From Larus michahellis (lineage: Eukaryota > Chordata > Aves > Charadriiformes > Laridae), in assembly GCF_964199755.1 (NCBI RefSeq), contig NC_133910.1, positions 13,462,711-13,526,710 of the forward strand: DNA of 64,000 nucleotides. The letters run 5' to 3'. Below, in pieces: positions 1 through 9,994 of this stretch. The notes under the pieces were generated by a model. It was not told the DNA's origin and did not search any database. It was given only the letters and a program-made list of their open reading frames with translations. The stretch's first letter is position 1; the number at the start of each line of letters is the position of its first letter. Position numbers and translations under genes: made by a program.

Positions 1-361
1 AGCAGAGGGATGTGCTCAGCAGCTCAGGCTCTGTGCTCGCTGGCGGCAGGGCTTTTCCAACACCCGGACCTTACCACCCCCAGCCAGGGCTTGCTAAACC
101 CCCCCAGCTCCTCCTCACCCTCCCCTCAGCGCACCAGCACCATCCCTGCTCCAGGGCCGACCTCTCGGCAGCACAGCACCGGGATGGGCAGGACACCTTC
201 TCCCCATTTTGCAGACAGAGAGACTGAGAGCTCAAGGTGGCAGCCACCGTTACCACCCCGAGCCCAAATGTCCTCCTAAGAGCATCTCGGCAGGACCCTG
301 CCTCTGGCCACCCACACGCAGAGTCCCTTAGAACACATCGAACAAGGAGGGAAACACTTAC
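1..361 (-). other. NTNG2: NTNG2 intron following the first coding exon (partial)
   Basis: This is the start of the intron downstream of the NTNG2 exon at 362-574, read on the minus strand. It opens with a consensus donor, GTAAGT, at 361-356. The minus-strand reading frame runs on past the donor to about position 71, but those residues no longer resemble netrin-G, so this is intron read-through and not coding sequence. The stretch is C-rich on the plus strand and no further exon is visible. Confidence 0.8.
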
Positions 362-574
362 GTGGGTGCAGAATCTCTCTGGCGGGTCCCCACAAGTGAT
401 TCCTGCCGGATCCACCCGTACTGTCACATAATCCTTCATCCGCATGGCCTTGGGTTGGCAAGCATAAAACTCCCATGACGGGCCATCATCCGTCGTCACC
501 CAGGACTTGCAAATGTCATACTGTCCCATGGCCAAGGGGAGACAGTGCAAGAGGAGAGCAAGCAGGTAGAGCAT
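362..574 (-). CDS. NTNG2: Netrin-G2, first coding exon (partial gene)
   Basis: Netrin-G2 is a GPI-anchored presynaptic adhesion protein of the netrin/laminin family; its known partner is the leucine-rich-repeat protein NGL-2 (LRRC4). The exon encodes 71 residues. Residues 1-17 are a hydrophobic signal peptide beginning [17 protein letters not shown], followed by the mature start [19 protein letters not shown] and then the laminin N-terminal (domain VI) stretch including YACQPK and [11 protein letters not shown]. Cysteines are placed as in the family. The match to NTNG2 is much closer than to NTNG1, which begins differently and has a Tyr-Asp-Leu-Cys-Lys start to the mature chain. I chose the ATG at 574-572, although an open frame extends 15 bases upstream, because it matches the known netrin-G2 start and has a good Kozak context (GCTGCC before ATG). 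The exon ends after CAC with donor GTAAGT in phase 0. The remaining exons lie left of the window. Confidence 0.93.
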
Positions 575-600
575 GGCAGCTGCGGCCAAGTGTGGGATCC
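575..600 (-). other. NTNG2: NTNG2 5' UTR segment in the coding exon
   Basis: Upstream of the start codon on the minus strand there is a plausible 3' splice site whose AG lies at 602-601, preceded by a moderately pyrimidine-rich run (CTGCCCTCGCCCAG). If used, the coding exon carries 26 bases of 5' UTR with no upstream ATG. A second AG (within CCGCAG at 585-580) is closer to the ATG but lacks a pyrimidine tract. In mammals NTNG2 also has a non-coding first exon, which supports an upstream intron. The exact boundary is inferred. Confidence 0.45.
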
Positions 601-3600
601 CTGGGCGAGGGCAGTGCCGAGAGTCCCGAGGAAGGCAGCTACTGGGCTAGGGGTTGCTCTCGGGATCAGCATGGAAACTCCTCATTTAAAAGTGATCCAG
701 TCTAAGGAGATCCAGACAATAACAGGAACGATCTCACTCTGCACGCTGTATTCGGATGTGGAAAGTTTCTCTCTGCAGAGGAGCCAAGTTCGCAAATCAC
801 TTGATTGGGAAAGTTTTGGCTGGAGTTGCTGATCAGTGGTCAAAAGTCTTCCTTAACCTCATTTCCCCCCCTTTTATTGTATGTAAAAGCTTCCAAATCA
901 GCATGAAAATATCTAGAGGTGACTCCAGTCAATCAATAGGAAGATCAAGTTCTGAGTTGCTGATGAAATTTGATAGGAGTAAATTGGAGAGGCCGTGAGA
1001 TGGTGCTGGATCAGGTTTTCCTCAACCTTCTTGTCTGCCACAAATGCGTCGCTGTGGAAAGTGCCTTAAACTGTGGTCTGCCTTAAATAATTATTGTGGG
1101 TTATGGACATTAGTACGTAAAATAAATATAGCATCTGGTCATCAGTACAACTCTGACGAGAGAGACTCTTTGGAGCTAGAATTCCTTTCTCCAAAAGGAT
1201 GGTGGTGTCAATGTAGCTGCGTTGGGTGGCGAGATCCGCAGTGGTCCCCGCAGGGCGCTGGGTTGACAGGAGCAGCGCTGGCCTTGCCGCTTCTCCCTCT
1301 GTGTCTGGCAGCGGTGGCGAGGCACTCGCAGGCGAGGATTTCTGTCTGACTCTGCCTTTGGGCAACCGAGCATCAAGGTCCCCAAGCCTTCAGCTGCAAG
1401 CCATGCTGCTCCCTGAGGTCTCCCCGCTCTTTCGCGGTCAGGGCAAAGGGAGGGCTCACCGTCAGGCTGCACCTGCAACAGAGGGACAGAGAAATGAGCT
1501 GGGAGCAAGGCTGGGGGGACAGTTGGAGCAACAAGACTTGTAGGAACAGGGGTCCCCCAGGAGTCACAGCCCTCAGCTGGACTTCCCGAGCCACAAGCCA
1601 AGTTTTTGTAAGAGGGAGATATACAACTTTAATAAAAAGAAATCTATAGCAAGATGCTTATGGCTCTTCTGTTTGGGAGATGAGAAGGAGCGCTGCCCCG
1701 TTTAAGGTATCTGCTTTGTAACAGCGCTGGACAACAAGAGCTCTAATGGGTCTTCAAATAATATCAAGAAGCAGCTATAGGTCATTAGAAGACAGAATAT
1801 GCAGACACAGAGCAGGGACAGACAGACAAATTGATAGTTTTAAAAAGATAAGCAAATAAATAAGACAGCTGGGGAGACAGATACATTGTCCAGCATCCCC
1901 CATATGATTTATCTGAACAATAACATTTAATAAAAAACAATTTAAAGTCCTAATAACATTTAAGGTTCACCTAATACAAAGAGCAATGACCTTCCCAGTA
2001 TTCATTGCAGGTTAGAGCAACATTTCTGCAATTTTGTTGTCTTTCCAGTAGAGCTATGAAAGTCTTAAGTAATTACAAAACAAAATGACAAAGAGCTGAA
2101 GGGGGGAAAAAAAAAAAAAAGAAAAAGAGTCAAACCCTCTCTCAGCATTGGACCGGGGAGGGAGATCTCATAAGAGAAGGTGGGAGGCATGTATCCAGAA
2201 CAGAAATTCAGCCCTGGCTAATTCCCTTTCTGTTTGGTTCCCCAACTTTTCTTCCACAATTTAGGGGTGTCTGCTTCAACTGCCTGGTTAGGATTTGATC
2301 GCTCGTAAAAGCTCAGTGACTAAAGCTCAGAAACTCCAGGGTAACAGATGCAGTGATCCATGTCCGGGGGCTTCACTGCTGTGCTGCCATCTCCCTTTCC
2401 CCACTTTTTGCTTGAAAGATTGCTGATTGAGATGAATGAGTCCAGAAAAGAGGAGCTCTCCCTCGTGCTTCATCACCAGCTCTCAAAGAAGAGCCTATTA
2501 TAGCTGCGTTGGACCTGAATAAACTCCCATAGAAAGAATAGACTGGCTGCTATTTTTACATTATGAGTAAATGTAGCAAAAATAATAAACCGGTGTGACA
2601 CAGTGTTTATAAGTCCCGCTGACATCAGAGCTGTCTTTTCAGTTATAACAAGTCAGTTCCTAATTATTACATCAAACTGGTCCCCGCCAAGTGCCTAATA
2701 GCAGCGGAGGGCGTGAGACTCCAGTATTGTGTGGAAAACAAGCCGGGTAGTTTTAATGAGGACTCCAGTGCTGCTAAGTTTACGGATCCATTTTCATTGC
2801 CTTAACAATTATGTTTTGCACTTGAATGGCTGTTAGGGAAAAACCCAGGAAGAAAGGATCTATATTATCTATTAGTTTCTTGTTATGCTTGCTAAATGTC
2901 ACAGATTCCCAGGCAAATAAAAATTTGCCGGAAAAATGTGTTTACTGTCAGTCAATCAGCCAGGCGTGCAGGTTCCCTGTGAAGTCTGTGGTGCAACACT
3001 TTGCCGGTACAGTCTCTTTGCAGAAATAGTTGCACGATGTTGCTGTGAAAGAAGCCAGCACACTGCAAACGGGGGAGAGGGACTCTCCGAATTAAAGGTT
3101 CTGCCCTGCCTTGATTTGGTTTGATCCTTAGAAAATAAATCTTCACCTGATATTATTAAGAAACTGCAGTTCATGGGAACAAATAGAATCAATGCTCTTT
3201 GTTTTCTTTGAAGAGTACTCAGCAATCACTGGGGACTGACAGCCAGAGTATTAAAAACACAAAATTAGATTGTATCTTGACTTAGCTTGTTCCTTTTTCT
3301 TTTTTTTTTTTTTTATTTTTATTATTGGATTAACACCCTATTGAAATAAAGAGACAACGCTGAGCAACAACTGAGCTGCTCTGGAATTAAGTGCAGAAAG
3401 TAAACTCAATGAAGGAGTTTTCAATTTTCTTTTAGAAGCGTTGCCTTCAAAATGAACCCCAACCACTCTTCCCCCCCTACAACGACCAGGAGTGAGTTTT
3501 TCCCCCTCTTTTCCTCGCTGACCATCCCTTGCCCTCAGCCTTAGAAGCGAAGTTCGGAACCCCCCGCTCTGCCTGCGGTGCGACAGGAGGCTGAACCCTC

Positions 3601-3666
3601 CGAAAACCGTCGCAAAGCTCAGAGAGCAGCGGGCTCCCCGCAGAAAAACCCGTGAATCTCACTTAC
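601..3666 (-). other. NTNG2: Probable NTNG2 5' intron
   Basis: This stretch lies between the proposed acceptor at 601-602 and a consensus donor (GTAAGTGAG, minus strand) starting at 3666. No convincing coding exon is seen on either strand. The part around 1.6-3.4 kb is AT-rich with an A-tract near 2107-2121 and a T-tract near 3300-3315. The part around 1.2-1.6 kb is more GC-rich, but its open frames look like chance. Confidence 0.45.
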
Positions 3667-4312
3667 ATTCAGCCGCTCTCCTCAATGCACTCGCGGGTCC
3701 AGGCAAACCGGTGCTCTTCCCCGCGCCCCCGCCCCCCCTGCACGGTTTCTTTTACACGAAAGGACTTTTAGAGCCTGCCGGGGCGGTGCGAGAAGTCGGC
3801 GGAGCGGGCGGGGAGCCGTCCCCGGGCCGAGCATCCCCGGGCTGAGCGTCCCCGCATCCCGCCCTCCTCTGCCAACTCCGGAGAGGAAAAATAAAATCCC
3901 TCCCGTTGCGGGGGGGGGGACACACGGACATCCCGGGAGACCCTCTGAGCAACTTCAGAGGCGCGGGGAGGGACGACGCCCGTCGGTATTTGGGAGATGG
4001 GCGCAGAGGTGCCGGCACCGCGCGTTGCCCGCCGCTCCCCCGCCCCCGCCTCCCCCGGCCCGTTTCCCCCCTCCCGCCCCGGTGCTCGGCGCTGCAGGTC
4101 CTTACCGGGAGGGAGGAAGGGAGGGAGCTCTGCGGTGCGGGGCTCCCGGCGGAGCAGCGAACTTCGGGGCCGGGGGGAACCCCCCCACAACCCCCCCCAG
4201 CCCGGCGGGCAGCCGCTGCGCCGCCGGCCCCCAAGGGCAGATGGCCGGGGAAGCTTTGTGCAATCCCCGGCTCCCCTGGCAAGTTAATGCCGAGGCTGAA
4301 ATCCCTTTTGCT
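3667..4312 (-). other. NTNG2: Putative NTNG2 non-coding exon 1
   Basis: A donor matching the consensus, AAT then GTAAGTGAG, starts at 3666, so an exon ending at 3667 is plausible. If transcription starts about 25-30 bases downstream of the TATA-like box at 4342-4336, the exon would begin near 4310. A shorter exon ending at 4106 is possible using the alternative donor CCG then GTAAGGAC at 4105. Both boundaries are inferred from motifs only. Confidence 0.3.
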
Positions 4313-4335
4313 CTCACTTTCAATCACAATCGGAG

Positions 4336-4342
4336 CTTTTAT
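4336..4342 (-). promoter_or_regulatory. TATA-like element upstream of NTNG2
   Basis: On the minus strand the sequence reads GAGATAAAAGCTCC, a TATA-like ATAAAAG within the CpG island and in the right orientation for NTNG2. CpG-island promoters often lack a functional TATA box, so this is a weak call. Confidence 0.25.
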
Positions 4343-4448
4343 CTCCGTGCCTGATCCCGGCTGCGTAACTTCCTCTGTGCAGCTTTAGCACACACCATCC
4401 CACCGGCGAGCAATGTGCTTCTTAAAGGTGCAGGGAGGCGATGCGAGC

Positions 4449-4478
4449 GGGGAGGGGAGGGGAAGGGAGGGAGGAGGG
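4449..4478 (+). promoter_or_regulatory. Potential G-quadruplex in NTNG2 upstream region
   Basis: Runs of four, four, four, three, three and three G are separated by only one to four bases. This exceeds the usual four G3+ tracts with short loops needed for a DNA quadruplex. It lies on the strand opposite NTNG2 transcription, at or just upstream of the proposed start. The fold is inferred from the pattern. Confidence 0.5.
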
Positions 4479-4655
4479 AGGAAAAGCACCCGAGGAAGAG
4501 GAGGCTGCGAGCGGGGAGCCTTCAGCCCCGGCGGCTCCGGGGGTACCGCGGCTGCAGCATCCGCGCCGTCCCGGCGGCCGGGCAGAGCCCGCTGCCTCCG
4601 GTTAGATAACGGCAGGCCGGGAGTGCCACTCCTTGGTGGGTTTTTTCTTTCCTTC

Positions 4656-4693
4656 TTTTTTTTTTTTTCTTTAAGAGCTTAAAAAAAAAAAAA
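4656..4693. repeat. T13/A13 inverted repeat
   Basis: Thirteen T at 4656-4668 and thirteen A at 4681-4693 flank a 12-base spacer. The arms are perfectly complementary and could form a hairpin or cruciform. The repeat sits at the distal edge of the CpG island. Such tracts often exclude nucleosomes, but no function can be read from the sequence. Confidence 0.75.
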
Positions 4694-7600
4694 TCATGAG
4701 ATCATGTTTGCTCGAGGAAGAAAAAAAATAATAAGAGCTCTAGTCACGAGGGTTTCCCCGCACGTGTAAGTTCTGGGTTGGTGTGCCCTGAATATTTTGG
4801 GGAGGCTTCTGCTGGCGAAGATGCTGTAAATGAGGCTGCGTGTGTGTGTGTTGGGGGAAGAGGGGGTGGTTGGAATTAATAGGATAAACAAAGCAGGAAC
4901 TCGGAGATGGGGAAATCAGATGGCTGGGAAATGCTTTGATAACGGTGGGAATGCGCTTTGGGATTTAACCAAACCTGGTTTTCTTTGGTAAGGCAGGGGA
5001 TTAACACGCAGGGCTGGAAGGTGTGGCAGGATGCAGAAGCTATAGGCGTTCCTTGGGTCAACTCTCTTGTGCCCACGCTGAGGGGCAGAGGAGGCTCCAG
5101 CGATGGACGGGGTGGATAAAACTGCGGCAGGTAAAGGTCCAGGCAGATGTTGGAGACAGGATCGTTCCTAAGCAGCGACGGGTTTTTGACATGCACAGGG
5201 GTAAATGACAGTCCACTCACGGGGAGGAAAACCAAAGAATCCCCACGACCCCCTGTGTACACAACCGCCAAAAAATGACTGTTCTTTCCTAACCAAGAAT
5301 TCAATAATTTCTAAGCCGGAAAGTGCATTGTCCAACTTGCATGTGGATTGCAATCTCATCGACTCAGTATTTTGTTACATGATTTCCTTTGGCCCATTGC
5401 TCTGAGGTCTCTATGTGGCTTCTCCCGCCCAAGAGTCCCTGGAAAACGCACGATCCATCCTGTGACCAGGCAGAGGTGATTTAGAGCTCTTCTGGGACGC
5501 GCTTCCCTTAGACTGGAGCATAAGTGAGATTTATGACATGCTGGCGTGCAGCTTGACTGTGGCCCAGCCTAAACGCTACACCGACGCACAGGGTGGTCTT
5601 TACCTGCAAGACTGTCTTTGATTCTGGCTTGATCTCCACTGCTCCGGTCAGGGCACAGATTCATATTTCCCTCATGGTAATTTTTTCTGTAAACACTTAT
5701 TTTACGGCAGCAGCATTACTTAAGTGAGAAGCACTGGCTGGGAATTCAGGGCTGGCTAATATTCCTGGATTTCACTTTGTGCCTTTAGCTCTTCTCCGTA
5801 GTAATGACTCCCCTGGAAATTCCCCGTGTCTCACTTATTACTCCTTTATTAGTTATTATGGAACCGTAACAGGATAAAAAGGAGTTGGTATTTCATTTTC
5901 ATTCCCTCTAATAGCCACGGCAAAGACCAAGTGGTGTGCTGATTATTGACATCAGAGTTAAGTGATATGCACGCATCATTAGGTTTCAATTGGAAAGAAT
6001 AACAGCACAGTATGAGTCGTCACACTTCTAAACTGCACGGCATTTAAAAACCAAAGTCGTTTTTCTCAGCCCTGCAAGCTCAACGGATCAGAAGCTAGCA
6101 CTAAGACTTGTATAGACACAGGTAAAAGGCGCTACCTCCAGGCAAATCACCAGAATCAACTAATCAGCCTAACACCCCGGAGAGGCCGGGAGCAGCTGTG
6201 CGGCTTGTCCAAGGTTATCGGGCGACTCAGGAGACCCAGGAACAGCTTGGAGGGTGGGATATCGCGCTGCTCCCGCTCCTGGGGTGAACAGGTGGGTTTG
6301 GCTCCAAGGGTCCTTGTGCTGGGAAGGAGAGAGCGAGATCGACTGGGGCACTCATGGAGACGGGGCCCAAAGAAGGGCTGCAACGCAGCCGGCAGCGCGG
6401 CTGTCGCAGGCTGGAAGGAATGGGGAAGAGTTGCAGAGAATCTTTAATTTTAGACCATTTGCCCAAGCACCTTTTGCCAATATTTAATGCTGGCTGTCGC
6501 TTCCCTCTGGGTGCAATTTCTGTGAGGAGCAAAATGGATGTGCTTTTCCTTGAGGGGCCGGCTCTGCCCCCTCCCTGGCGCTGAGCGCTGCCTTCTCGTG
6601 CAAGGAGAGCGCGGTTGAAAATCAATGGGTCTGCACTGAGATTTAATTACTACGGCATAGGCAGGGGTGGAGAATAAGGCCCTTAATATTTAATACAGCC
6701 TCTGCTCCCAAAGGGATCCCTGGGGCTCAAGGGCCAAATGTAAACCCATTATAAGCAGGTGTAATTCTATTGACATATGCAGGCTCGCACCTGTTTATAC
6801 TATGGCTATATTTGGCTCCCTAAATCTAAATGGCAAATGGTGCTTTTGACATGCGCGGGAGAAGAGAGAAGTGTTTTCCCGACTTGGGATGGCAGAGGAT
6901 AGACTGAGACAACAGAAGGTAAACGTGACACCTCACAGCCCCCGTTCTCGGTGGCGATGCGCTCGCTAACACTTGAGCTGAGTTGGGTCCGTGGAGAGAG
7001 ATCCAAGATTACTGCCAGAATAATAACCAGGCTTATAAAGGATCTTTCATTTGAGGATACATATTGCTGTATCACCTATAATAGCAATACGTTCCTTTTA
7101 TAGTCCTTATCTAGCAATGTGCGGCCAAGGATGTCAAAGTGCCTCCTGCAAGTGAGTAAGCATTTTATTAGGTGGAAACACAAAGCTCATAATTGTGCTG
7201 CGAGCCCAGGAGCAGGCGAGGGACCCCTTGGCAAGGCGGGGGTTCGGGTTATATTTGACAAGCAGAGCTCAGCCCGACCCCTTGTTCCAGCGGTGGCTTT
7301 CTCCAGCCAGCCGGGACCTCCGGGGAGAAGTTTGCGGAGAAAAGGAGATGAAATTCATAAAGGTGCTTTTGTTTTGGGGACGATGGAGGGGAAGGCTGCT
7401 TGAACCTTGTGCTTGTCGGGGGAGATTTGCCTCATCTCCCACCCCTGTACTGTCCTTTTGTTCCTGGCAAGCTGGACGTGAAGAAAGCTTCCACCTTGAT
7501 CGGAACGGGGAGGTTTGTGCTTCCCGGTTCCTCGTGCCTGGTACAAAGACAAAATCACCGAGTTTTAAAAGGAAGAGAGACATAATATTTTGTAGTTAGG

Positions 7601-9383
7601 AGAAACGCTGGAAAACCCACACAAAGCCTGAGAAACTGAGCAACAGACAGCTTTGGTACACGCCGTCCGGGCTGGGGGGGATATTTATTTTCTTGCCCTC
7701 CCTGGCCGCGGGGCTGGGCCAGCAGCAGCTGCTGGTCCCCTGCCCTTAGGCACACCCCCGCAGCGGGCCGGAGAGGGAAGAGCCGGATCCTGGGGTCCCT
7801 GGGGTACGCCACATTTTTTCCCTTTGTGAAAGCTACCAGGGAGATGGCAGAGAGCATCTGCTGTGGGAGGGGAGGCTTCCCCCGGCTCCCCGCCTCCCAC
7901 CCTCCCGCACAAGACCTCGGATGCATTTTCTGCAGCTCAGGCGCTTTTCCAGGGCCTGGGGTGAACGTGGCCCCCCCCGATTAGATATCCAAAGGAGCAG
8001 CGCCGGTGCTCTCCAGGGAGAAGATGCTGTCTCTTTCCTGCCAGAAGGACAGCTGGAGGGAGGGTGGGATTTTCAGCATGCAAGCACTTAGCCAGATCAA
8101 GGAAATGGGATGCAAAGCATTTTAGGCTGAGGAAGGTTGTTGTGCAGGAAAACATGAGGCCGCTGTTCCGTTAGGGAGCTACGGCTCCGCAAAACGCTCC
8201 TGCGTGCCAAACGGCAAGCCTTGACTACGGCAGGTCATTGCCTCTTTAAGGAAAACAAGCATGACAAGTCAGAAAAAAACCCCCATCACCGTCTTTGCTG
8301 AAAAACTTTGATCATTTAAATATTATTGATGCACATTAGCCCCAGCAGAGATCGGCTGGGTGATGGGAAGTACTTCACCTTGACACAGGCAAAATATGTT
8401 GCTTTCTGTTGCCTCGTCTCTTGCCTTGTCTTTTGTTTCATATATCAAATCAGAGCTTAGCCAAGTGAATCAGCTCAGGAAGCATTTAAGATTTATTTGA
8501 TTTTGGGGAAGGTAGAGCTTTCCTTATCTTTACTAGCTGTGGGGGAGTAAGTATGGATAAAAACAGGAGGAGTGTTTAAAGGAGGGATCTATAATTAAAA
8601 ACCCCTCAGAAGGGGAACTTTCCTTTTAACTCACTATTAAAATGGAAGTGTTTGAGAGTATACAGTTTTGGCTCTGGGGATCGCCTCCGTATCCTTGACA
8701 GAGGCCTGCGAATTCCTCTAATCCCTGCCTCGGAGCGCGTCTGTGCTTTCGAAACGACTCCTGCCGCCCCACGGAGGGCTCACCTCAACCCCGAGGCTGA
8801 TCCCCATGGGAAGCCCCAGCCTTTGCCCCCTGGCCTGGCTCCGGGAGAGGAGCTCCCTTCCCAGCGCGGGGCCGTGTTTCCTCGGCAGCCCCGAGCCTCA
8901 CGCTGGGAGGAGACGCCTTCCACAAAGGCTTTTTAACCTGAGGAAGGAACGTGTCACTTCTAATGGAGCTGACAGCAGCAGGGAGGGTTTTTAGGTTAGT
9001 GGTTGAAGAACACACTTGTAATGAGTGAAGTAATTGAATAAATGCTGACAATTTGATGTGGAAAATGCATAATCAGCTAGCTGCGGAAGGTTGGCTTGTT
9101 CTTTTTTCTCCCTTTCCTTAGCACTGGGATAAACACCTTTATTCTTTTCCAAGCAGGTGATGTGTTCAGCAGCACAAAACCAGCAGACTCATGCAGGCGC
9201 TTCCCTCCCAGGCACACATGTGCCGATTGCCAAATAATTGACCCAGTTATGCTCATACGCCATTTGCACCACTGGAACTTAATAAATACATGTATAATCA
9301 ATCTCAGCACTTGACTTTTCCTTGAGTCATGTGCTGGTTGAATGCTCCCGCCAGTAGTTTCACTGGTTCTAGCCCGGATTACA
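4694..9383. other. Intergenic DNA upstream of NTNG2
   Basis: No gene is supported on either strand. A short GT run lies near 4839-4850. GC-rich patches at about 6.2-6.6, 7.2-7.95 and 8.7-8.9 kb produce several overlapping open frames, none with recognisable domains. A TCF/LEF-like CTTTGATC abuts a perfect ATTTAAAT palindrome at 8306-8321. The tract is largely unique sequence and could hold enhancers, but that cannot be shown here. Confidence 0.55.
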
Positions 9384-9994
9384 GTAGCTACACCTGTACT
9401 GGGGAGAAACACCTCTACCTGTAGCTACACCTGTACTGGGGAGAAACACCTCTACCTGTAGCTACACCTGTACTGGGGAGAAACGCCTATACCTGTAGCT
9501 ACACCTGTACTGGGGAGAAATACCTCTACCTGTAGCTACACCTGTACTGGGGAGAAATGCCTATACCTGTAGCTACACCTGTACTGGGGAGAAATGCCTA
9601 TACCTGTAGCTACACCTGTACTGGGGAGAAATACCTCTACCTGTAGCTACACCTGTACTGGGGAGAAACACCTCTACCTGTAGCTACACCTGTACTGGGG
9701 AGAAATACCTCTACCTGTAGCTACACCTGTACTGGGGAGAAATGCCTATACCTGTAGCTACACCTGTACTGGGGAGAAATGCCTATACCTGTAGCTACAC
9801 CTGTACTGGGGAGAAATACCTCTACCTGTAGCTACACCTGTACTGGGGAGAAATGCCTATACCTGTAGCTACACCTGTACTGGGGAGAAATACCTCTACC
9901 TGTAGCTACACCTGTACTGGGGAGAAACACCTCTACCTGTAGCTACACCTGTACTGGGGAGAAACACCTCTACCTGTAGCTACACCTGTACTGG
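9384..9994. repeat. 37-bp minisatellite, 16.5 copies
   Basis: The unit starts GTAGCTACACCTGTACTGGG and repeats every 37 bases, giving 16 complete units and a 19-base partial one. Units are identical except at three sites near the 3' end. These give four variants: A (aaacacctct), B (aaacgcctat), C (aaatacctct) and D (aaatgcctat). In order the array reads A A B C D D C A C D D C D C A A. Two of the three sites always vary together. The period is not a multiple of three and stops occur in the frames, so the array is non-coding. Each unit contains the palindrome GTAGCTAC. Confidence 0.97.

Larger units (their letters stand above)
3540..4645 (-). promoter_or_regulatory. NTNG2: CpG island, probable NTNG2 promoter
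   Basis: This is the most G+C- and CpG-dense stretch in the window. It lies about 3-4 kb upstream of the NTNG2 start codon and contains two good minus-strand donor sites (3666 and 4105), a TATA-like element at 4342-4336 and a G-tract cluster. These properties fit a promoter plus non-coding first exon of a neuronally expressed gene. The long open frames here on both strands are typical artefacts of stop-poor GC-rich DNA. The transcription start is not proven by the sequence. Confidence 0.65.

Noticed and set aside
575..589. Five-residue N-terminal extension of the netrin-G2 frame
   Set aside because: It begins at TTG. The ATG at 574 matches the known netrin-G2 start, and the extension is probably 5' UTR.
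3752..4327. 191-residue frame in the NTNG2 CpG island, sense with NTNG2
   Set aside because: It begins at a GTG, is Arg/Pro/Gly/Ala-rich as expected from GC bias, overlaps other long frames and the second donor candidate, and resembles no protein.
9384..9994. Regularly spaced repeats that might look like a CRISPR array
   Set aside because: There are no unique spacers; units abut directly and vary only at three bases. It is a eukaryotic minisatellite.
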